From an uncultured Bacteroidales bacterium (GTDB lineage Bacteria; Bacteroidota; Bacteroidia; Bacteroidales; UBA932): DNA of 6,349 bases. The position numbers and the translations under genes were made by a program. The DNA lies in NCBI GenBank assembly GCA_934702165.1, contig CAKUYG010000123.1, positions 1-6,349 of the forward strand, written 5' to 3'. Of the stretch, positions 1-4,781 are shown piece by piece (the first letter of the stretch is position 1; every line of letters begins with the position of its first letter). The notes below the pieces were generated by a model that saw only the letters and a list, made by a program, of their open reading frames with translations, ran no database searches and had not been told where the DNA came from.

Positions 1-3000
1 GGAAAGGCTTGGTTATGTAGTCGTCGGCGAGCATCTGATAGCCCTCCATCTTGTAGACGGGAAGGTCCCGCGCCGAGACGAGGATCACCGGGATGTGTGA
101 GGTGACGTTGTTGTCCTTGATCCTCCGGCACAGCTCCAGCCCGTTGAGCCCCGGCATCACCACGTCTGTAAGGACGAGATCAGGCTGCTCGGAGATGGTC
201 TTCTCATAGCCCTCGGATCCGTTTTTGGCGGTGATGACATTGTATCTGGTGGAAAGCAGCTGCGTGAGGTACTCCCTGAGCTCCGCGCTGTCGTCCACCA
301 CGAGCACGAGGTGCTCCCGTTCCACCCCGCCGGCAGTGGCGTGCCCGCCCCCGAACTCGGCAAGGGAGTCGTAGTTGGAGATGTGGTCGCTGTTCTCATA
401 GTCCCGGTCTATGTCCTCCGGGGCGAACTGCGAGCACCCGTACGGGAGGAAGACATGGAAGGAAGTCATCCCGCCCGGGACGGACTCCACCCAGATCCGC
501 CCGGAATGCTCAAGCACGGCGGAGCGGCTGATTGACAGCCCGATGCCCATACCTCCCCTGTCGTTGTTGCGCCCCTGGCGGAAACGGTCGAAGACGTACG
601 GCAAATCCTCGGGGAGTATGCCTATCCCGAGATTGGACACGGTAAGACAAGCTCCCTTCCGCCCGTCCGGGGATGAGGTCTCCGATACTTCCACACTTAT
701 CTGTCCGCCACGCTCTGGAGAATACTTGATGGCGTTGGACATGAGGTTGAGTATGACCTTCTCGATACTGTCCTTGTCGATGAAGACCTTCTGGCTCAAG
801 GGCTCCAGCTTGACGGAGAACTCATATCCGCGGGCCTTGGCAAGAGGCTGGAACAGGAGACATACCTCCTCCACGAAGCGGGAGAAGTCGATCTCCACCA
901 CATGCAGGCGCACCGCTCCGTTGTCGTATTTGCGCAGGTCGGTGATGGACTCGATATGCTTCTGGAGGATCTTGGCCGACTGGTCCACAAGCTGCAGACG
1001 GCTTATGGTGGCCTTCCCGAGATTGGGGTTCTTGAGCAGTTCTTCGACCGGAGTGGTGATCAGGGTAAGAGGGGTCTTGATCTCGTGAAGGAAGTCAGTG
1101 TGGAACTTGAGTTCGTTTTCATTGCGCTCCTGCTGCTCTGCACGCAGTTTGACGTCCATCTCCTGCTGATGCTTGAGTGCGTTGTCCTTTAGGGTCTTGG
1201 CTATGACCAGAGCTGCTGAAGCCAGCAAGATGAGGACATACAGGATCCCGGCCGGCCACGACGCGTACCACGGCGGAAGTATATGCAGGCTGACTGAAGA
1301 CGGGGTCCCGCCCCAGAGCCCGTCGTTGTTGGAGCCGTAGACGACGAAGGTGTACCGCCCCGGCCTCAGGTTGAGATAGGAAGCCGACGGGTTGTTCCCG
1401 CCGGTGTAATGCCACTCGTCGTCCAGCCCCTGCATCCTGTATCTGTAGAGATTCTTGCCGGGCTGGGCATAGTGCATCGAGGAGAAGCGGAACACCAGAT
1501 TGTTGTCGCCGTGTCCGAGCCGCAGTGCACCTGTCACGGGATCTTCCTTGCCGTTGACCGTCAACGAGGTGATGCGTACCCGCGGCGCGACAGGGTTGTC
1601 AGTGATTTCCACAGGGTTGAAGATGTTGAGCCCGTTGATGCCGCCGAACGCCATCCTGCCGTCCGGGAACATGGCCGCATCCCATATCTTGAACGCATTG
1701 CTCTGCAAGCCGTCGCTTCTCGTGAAAGTCTTGACCCCAAGGGTCTTGGGAGAAAACCTGACCAGTCCGAAGCCTCCCATCCAGAAGTTCCCATCAGAAT
1801 CCTCAAGGATGGACTCGAACTCGTTGTTGGGAAAACCCGGACACGCCTGCCTGTCATAGACCCTGAACTCCAGGCTGTCGGAGACAGGGTCTGAAACGAG
1901 CTTGGCCAGACCAAGCCCCAGCACGGACACCCACAGGCTGTCGTCAGCGGACTTGTGGATAAACGACACGAACTCCCCGGCACTGTCTCCGGAGCGCACA
2001 TGCACCCTGTCGATCTTCCTGACGCTCCCGTCTTCCGAGCACAGGATGCGGTTGAGTCCGGACCTTGTACCCACCCACACTATATCTCCGTCGGAGAGTA
2101 TGTCGGTGGTGAAATCATCGCTCAGAGAACCGGGATTTCTCCTCTCATAATGCAGGTTATCCCACCGGCCGGAGACGAAGCGCCACACGCCGGAGGCCGT
2201 GGTGACCCAAATCGAACCATTGGAGTCCCTGATGAACTTGTAGACACTGATGGCCTCGGGAAATCCCGGGAGCCTCTTCATGGAGAAAGGCCGTCCGGCA
2301 CACGCGGCTGCCACATCCCGGGCAGCGATGATCCCGGCCCCATGATCCCACGAGCCGAGCCACATCGCCCCGTCGGCCGTCTCATATATCGCCGATACCG
2401 GCATGGAGCGGAACATCGAGAGCGATTTACGGTCCAATATCTGGACCCGGCCGCCATGCATGACGGCCACATTGCCGTCACGCGAAGTCATCCAGAGCCT
2501 GCCACGGCTGTCAGTATACATCGTCACCAGCTGGTTCTTGCCCGGATCCGGGAAAGGCGTCCAAAGAGAAAACGCCCGGTTGGTCGCGGTGCTGCGGAAA
2601 CAGCCGCTGCCGTTGGTGCCTATCCAGAGTACGAGTGAGGCGTCATAGAAAAGTGCGGAGAGTTCCACGTCCGAAGTCTGGAGCGTATTATCCCAGGGGG
2701 TGATGACCTCCGTGCACTTGAGATCCCTGGAATACTTCATTATGCCGTGGCCCTCTGTGGCAATGTATATGTTCCCGGCTCCGTCCAGGCATGCGCTGCG
2801 GGAATCCAGGCCGTCCAGTGCCGAGAGTGTTCCGGAGGCACAGTTATAGATGAAAGTGCCGCTGTAAGTAGTGATGATTATGCGGCCATCGCCAAAATCG
2901 AGCATCGAGGTCGCGAAAACTCCTTCTTTTATATAGCGCATGCCGTCCTGCTCGTTGAAAATGCCCACTCCGGAGGAAGTTCCCACAAGGACATCTTCTC

Positions 3001-3670
3001 CGTCGATGGCGCAACCGGTCGAGCAGACCCGGCCGGACGACCACGAGCTGATGCTGTAGCCGTCAGGCCCGTCGCGCATCACCGACAGCCCGTCGTTGGT
3101 GCAGAGCCAGACGGACTTGCCGTCGGCTGAAGGGAAAATCGAGTTGACGCAGTTGCCGGGCACGGAAAGAGTCTTGACGAATGTATCGGAGACGGTGTCG
3201 TAGATGGTGAGGCCGCCGTTTTCAGTGCCTATGTATAGTCGATTGGCGATCAGTCTGAGGGAGCGGATACGGGAGCTGTGCAGCATGGAATTGGACATGT
3301 CCCAGGTCTTCAGATCGTTGCCGTCATAGCGGCACAGGCCCGAGTAGGTGCCTATCCATATATAACCTTCAGCGTCCTGGACGATGGAGGACACGTCCGT
3401 GTGGGGAAGCCCCTCGTCCACGGAGAACTTCTCCATATATGCGTGCTCCTGCGCGGGGGAGGCATGTCTCTGGGCGGCGCGCTCCTGGGCAGCTGCGGCG
3501 GCTGTTTGGGCTGGGATTGCGGCTGCGGCGTGCGTGGAGGCCGGCTCCAGTCTCCGGGCTGCGGCTGGGATTACGGCTGTTGGGGCTGCGGCACATGGAT
3601 GCCAGGCTACCCGGCTCAGGACAAGCAGGAGCAGGATGGAAAATATCTGTATTCTGTTTTTTGCGGTCAT
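1..3670 (-). CDS. Hybrid two-component system sensor/regulator (HTCS), 3' end cut by window edge
   Basis: Membrane sensor that autophosphorylates and passes phosphate to its own receiver; HTCS proteins typically activate polysaccharide-utilisation genes in response to a periplasmic oligosaccharide. The frame is open for 1223 codons. Domains by residue: signal peptide 1-29 (hydrophobic SILLLLVL); Ala-rich linker about 27-78; two beta-propellers about 79-690 with Reg_prop blades such as YIWIGT (103), LWIGT (348), LWMTS (392), IWVTT (487), VWVGT (531), FWMGG (629); Y_Y_Y about 720-798 (YRYRMQGLDDEW); transmembrane helix about 803-824; HisKA with H862 in HEIKTP; HATPase with N-box N979, F-box DRF 1028-1030 and G2 box GGMGIGLS; receiver with D1126/D1127, phospho-acceptor D1169, S1199 and K1221. 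The end of the receiver and the AraC-type HTH expected from the family are missing at the edge. ATG 3670 is chosen because the signal peptide follows directly; Met79 would lose it. The G1 box has Asn1013 where Asp is usual. The ligand cannot be inferred. Confidence 0.95.
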   Translation of the reverse strand, partial: MTAKNRIQIFSILLLLVLSRVAWHPCAAAPTAVIPAAARRLEPASTHAAAAIPAQTAAAAAQERAAQRHASPAQEHAYMEKFSVDEGLPHTDVSSIVQDAEGYIWIGTYSGLCRYDGNDLKTWDMSNSMLHSSRIRSLRLIANRLYIGTENGGLTIYDTVSDTFVKTLSVPGNCVNSIFPSADGKSVWLCTNDGLSVMRDGPDGYSISSWSSGRVCSTGCAIDGEDVLVGTSSGVGIFNEQDGMRYIKEGVFATSMLDFGDGRIIITTYSGTFIYNCASGTLSALDGLDSRSACLDGAGNIYIATEGHGIMKYSRDLKCTEVITPWDNTLQTSDVELSALFYDASLVLWIGTNGSGCFRSTATNRAFSLWTPFPDPGKNQLVTMYTDSRGRLWMTSRDGNVAVMHGGRVQILDRKSLSMFRSMPVSAIYETADGAMWLGSWDHGAGIIAARDVAAACAGRPFSMKRLPGFPEAISVYKFIRDSNGSIWVTTASGVWRFVSGRWDNLHYERRNPGSLSDDFTTDILSDGDIVWVGTRSGLNRILCSEDGSVRKIDRVHVRSGDSAGEFVSFIHKSADDSLWVSVLGLGLAKLVSDPVSDSLEFRVYDRQACPGFPNNEFESILEDSDGNFWMGGFGLVRFSPKTLGVKTFTRSDGLQSNAFKIWDAAMFPDGRMAFGGINGLNIFNPVEITDNPVAPRVRITSLTVNGKEDPVTGALRLGHGDNNLVFRFSSMHYAQPGKNLYRYRMQGLDDEWHYTGGNNPSASYLNLRPGRYTFVVYGSNNDGLWGGTPSSVSLHILPPWYASWPAGILYVLILLASAALVIAKTLKDNALKHQQEMDVKLRAEQQERNENELKFHTDFLHEIKTPLTLITTPVEELLKNPNLGKATISRLQLVDQSAKILQKHIESITDLRKYDNGAVRLHVVEIDFSRFVEEVCLLFQPLAKARGYEFSVKLEPLSQKVFIDKDSIEKVILNLMSNAIKYSPERGGQISVEVSETSSPDGRKGACLTVSNLGIGILPEDLPYVFDRFRQGRNNDRGGMGIGLSISRSAVLEHSGRIWVESVPGGMTSFHVFLPYGCSQFAPEDIDRDYENSDHISNYDSLAEFGGGHATAGGVEREHLVLVVDDSAELREYLTQLLSTRYNVITAKNGSEGYEKTISEQPDLVLTDVVMPGLNGLELCRRIKDNNVTSHIPVILVSARDLPVYKMEGYQMLADDYITKPF

Positions 3671-3764
3671 GTTTTCTGTTTCGCGGTGCTGCGTGGTCCG
3701 CGGTGCTGCTGCGGCGCCGGGTTTCGTTTCCACAGGGCGAGTGCGGCGGCTCCGTTTCCCTCTG

Positions 3765-3772
3765 CAAAATTA
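3765..3772 (-). promoter_or_regulatory. Putative Bacteroidota -7 promoter element for the HTCS gene
   Basis: On the minus strand these bases read TAATTTTG, an exact fit to the Bacteroidota -7 consensus TAnnTTTG. It lies about 95 bases upstream of the HTCS ATG, giving a leader of roughly 85-90 nt. The matching -33 TTG is not found at the usual 19-21 bp spacing; the nearest TTG is 29 bp upstream. The call rests on one element and position. The leader has no obvious purine-rich ribosome-binding site, which is common in this phylum. Confidence 0.4.
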
Positions 3773-3852
3773 GAAATTTCCGCGGTTTTCTCTCCTGTCC
3801 CCAACTTCCCTCCATCGCCAATCACCTGCATCGCGCCGGGCGCACCTGGAAC

Positions 3853-3871
3853 TCTCCCCGTGCGCACGAGG
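3853..3871. repeat. 19-bp direct repeat, copy 1 (second copy 4009-4027)
   Basis: TCTCCCCGTGCGCACGAGG occurs here and, without mismatch, at 4009-4027, 156 bp away. It contains the first CGTGCGCACG palindrome (3859-3868) of the array further right. The second copy joins the 12-bp triplet to the palindrome array, suggesting the cluster grew by duplication. Confidence 0.85.
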
Positions 3872-3970
3872 CTTGTTCCGCGTTGTGCCGTCTCGTCATT
3901 GCGAGGAGGAGATGTCCTTGACCCCGTGTCACGGCTGGGCTTGTTCTGCATTGTGCCGTCTCGTCATTGC
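3871..3970. repeat. Pair of 32-bp direct repeats, 68 bp apart
   Basis: Copies lie at 3871-3902 and 3939-3970 and differ at two positions only. Both end with the shared run TTGTGCCGTCTCGTCATTGC. Copy 1 continues into GAGGAGG, so it contains CGTCATTGCGAGGAG, which resembles the start of a dispersed intergenic repeat I recall from many bacterial genomes. Copy 2 diverges just after the shared run. Their position between divergent genes suits non-coding repeat DNA; function unknown. Confidence 0.8.
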
Positions 3971-3984
3971 CCATGTCGTCGCAT

Positions 3985-4020
3985 TCTCCCCGTCACTCTC
4001 CCCGACGCTCTCCCCGTGCG
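3985..4020. repeat. 12-bp tandem repeat, three units
   Basis: Three successive 12-mers begin TCTCCCCG and end TCAC, ACGC and TGCG (3985-3996, 3997-4008, 4009-4020). The third unit overlaps the first palindrome of the following array and belongs to the 19-bp repeat shared with 3853-3871. This looks like local slippage or duplication. Confidence 0.75.
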
Positions 4021-4170
4021 CACGAGGACCATTCCGTGCGCACGAGGCCGCTTCGTGCGCACGGCGCTGAGTTTTCCCTTGTCCCGTGCGCACCGGAGGC
4101 CTTTTCACGCACGGGATCGGCTTCGTGCGCACGGGACCCATCGCCCATTCGCAGTGGACTTGCGCACGGG
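4015..4170. repeat. Array of CGTGCGCACG palindromes, spaced near 20 bp in two triplets
   Basis: The 10-bp palindrome CGTGCGCACG occurs exactly at 4015, 4035, 4054 and 4124, and once more at 3859 outside the array. A 9/10 copy (CGTGCGCACC) starts at 4085. Degenerate copies lie at about 4104 (ending GCACGGG) and 4160 (TTGCGCACGGG). Start-to-start distances are 20, 19, 31, 19, 20 and 36 bp, that is two groups of three at near two helical turns. Most copies continue as GAGG or GGGA. It could be multiple operators for a dimeric regulator or a decayed tandem repeat; the sequence alone does not decide. Confidence 0.8.
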
Positions 4171-4292
4171 ACGAGGTGGGCGAGATGAGGCTTTTGTGTT
4201 GCCCCCGTTGCCACCACGTCCCTGCGTCGCAATGTTTGCCGCGTACACCACAGCACCGTTTTCTGCACTGAACGGTCTTACAGGTGGCTCGC

Positions 4293-4319
4293 GTACAGAA
4301 AGAGGCCTGTTTTCTGTAC
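4293..4319. repeat. Inverted repeat: 9-bp stem, 9-base loop
   Basis: GTACAGAAA (4293-4301) and TTTCTGTAC (4311-4319) are perfect inverted copies around GAGGCCTGT. With one bulged C, two further G-C pairs extend the stem outward. No T run follows on either strand, so a terminator is unlikely. It could be a protein-binding site or an RNA hairpin. Confidence 0.6.
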
Positions 4320-4417
4320 CGCGTGTGCCGGCAAGCAGCTCACATGCAGGGCAGGTCTCTTTTTGTACGGAATGTGGAAACACGACATACGTCCTGTCAA
4401 CGAACTCACCATTGAAG

Positions 4418-4445
4418 ATTATGCCCGGCGAGCATAATGTTTTTA
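4418..4445 (+). terminator. Weak terminator-like hairpin with T run
   Basis: ATTATGC (4418-4424) pairs with GCATAAT (4432-4438) across the loop CCGGCGA, and GTTTTTA follows. The stem is seven pairs and mostly A-T, weak for an intrinsic terminator. No plus-strand gene ends nearby, so it would end only an unidentified transcript from the repeat region. A second GCATAAT at 4448-4454 could pair with the same left arm, giving an alternative fold. Confidence 0.3.
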
Positions 4446-4547
4446 CAGCATAATTCAAAATGCCGTACGGGCTGGTTCACAAAAATTCTTTTGCCGCGGA
4501 AGAAATGCTAAAGCAAAAAAATATTCGTATATTGGCCTCGCCTAGCT

Positions 4548-4569
4548 AGCCCGGAGACCGGACTTGAAC
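4548..4569 (-). other. tRNA 3'-end-like fragment (T-arm remnant), not a complete tRNA
   Basis: On the minus strand this reads GTTCAAGTCCGGTCTCCGGG plus CT, which resembles a tRNA T-loop, 3' T-stem and 3' acceptor strand. The 5' T-stem does not pair properly, and no D-arm, anticodon arm or matching 5' acceptor strand was found upstream, so this is not a working tRNA. It may be an att-site scar, a decayed tRNA, or coincidence. Confidence 0.3.
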
Positions 4570-4781
4570 GATCGGACCGGTTGAAGGGATGGGCGGGCAG
4601 ACATATTCAAGACGTTACTTGACTATTCACCACCTGGCGTGGGCTAGCTGCGTTGCTTATCCTTTACGATTGGCAGCCAAGGCCCGAAGTCAGGATGAGC
4701 AAAAGTATGACTCCCACGTCTTTTTTTGTACCCGTTCGGGCAGGGTGTCACCGGACAGTTTGAACTTGAAACTCTTCCTCT

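Larger units (their letters stand above)
3671..4781. other. Long intergenic region between divergent genes, repeat-rich, no convincing gene
   Basis: About 1.1 kb separates the HTCS start from the TPR gene start. Open frames cross it on both strands, but their peptides are Arg/Ala/Cys/His/Pro-rich (for example RAHEAASCAR) and are translations of the GTGCGCAC repeats. None has a recognisable domain. The first 170 bases hold the HTCS promoter region; 3853-4170 is repeat DNA; 4255-4525 holds small hairpins; 4548-4569 resembles a tRNA T-arm; 4600-4781 shows nothing recognisable except the approach to the TPR start. A small RNA is possible but not demonstrable from one sequence. Confidence 0.7.

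Noticed and set aside
411..1088. Plus-strand open frame of 225 codons
   Set aside because: Fully antisense to the kinase and receiver-linker part of the HTCS, whose conserved residues are all in the opposite frame; Ser/Arg-rich shadow.
1955..2638. Plus-strand open frame of 227 codons
   Set aside because: Antisense to the HTCS propeller region; His/Arg/Pro-rich with no recognisable domain.
3853..4170. CRISPR array
   Set aside because: Repeats are 8-19 bp, irregularly spaced, with no uniform 25-40 bp repeats, regular unique spacers or cas genes.
4255..4276. Short hairpin ACCGTT/AACGGT
   Set aside because: Six-pair stem with a 10-base loop and no T run; too weak to call alone.
3278..4453. Plus-strand open frame of 391 codons
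   Set aside because: Its first 390 bases are antisense to the well-supported HTCS, and the rest translates the intergenic repeats into Arg/Pro/His/Cys-rich peptide with no domain. High G+C explains its openness.
4105..4458. Minus-strand open frame of 117 codons starting MNYAVKTLCSPG
   Set aside because: It lies in repeat DNA, ends in Arg/Pro-rich low complexity made by the palindrome array, and shows no domain, signal peptide or promoter. It remains the least implausible small frame in the gap.
4482..4525. A-T-rich imperfect hairpin TTTTGC/GCAAAA
   Set aside because: Only six clean pairs with an 18-base loop and interrupted extensions; expected by chance in A/T-rich sequence.
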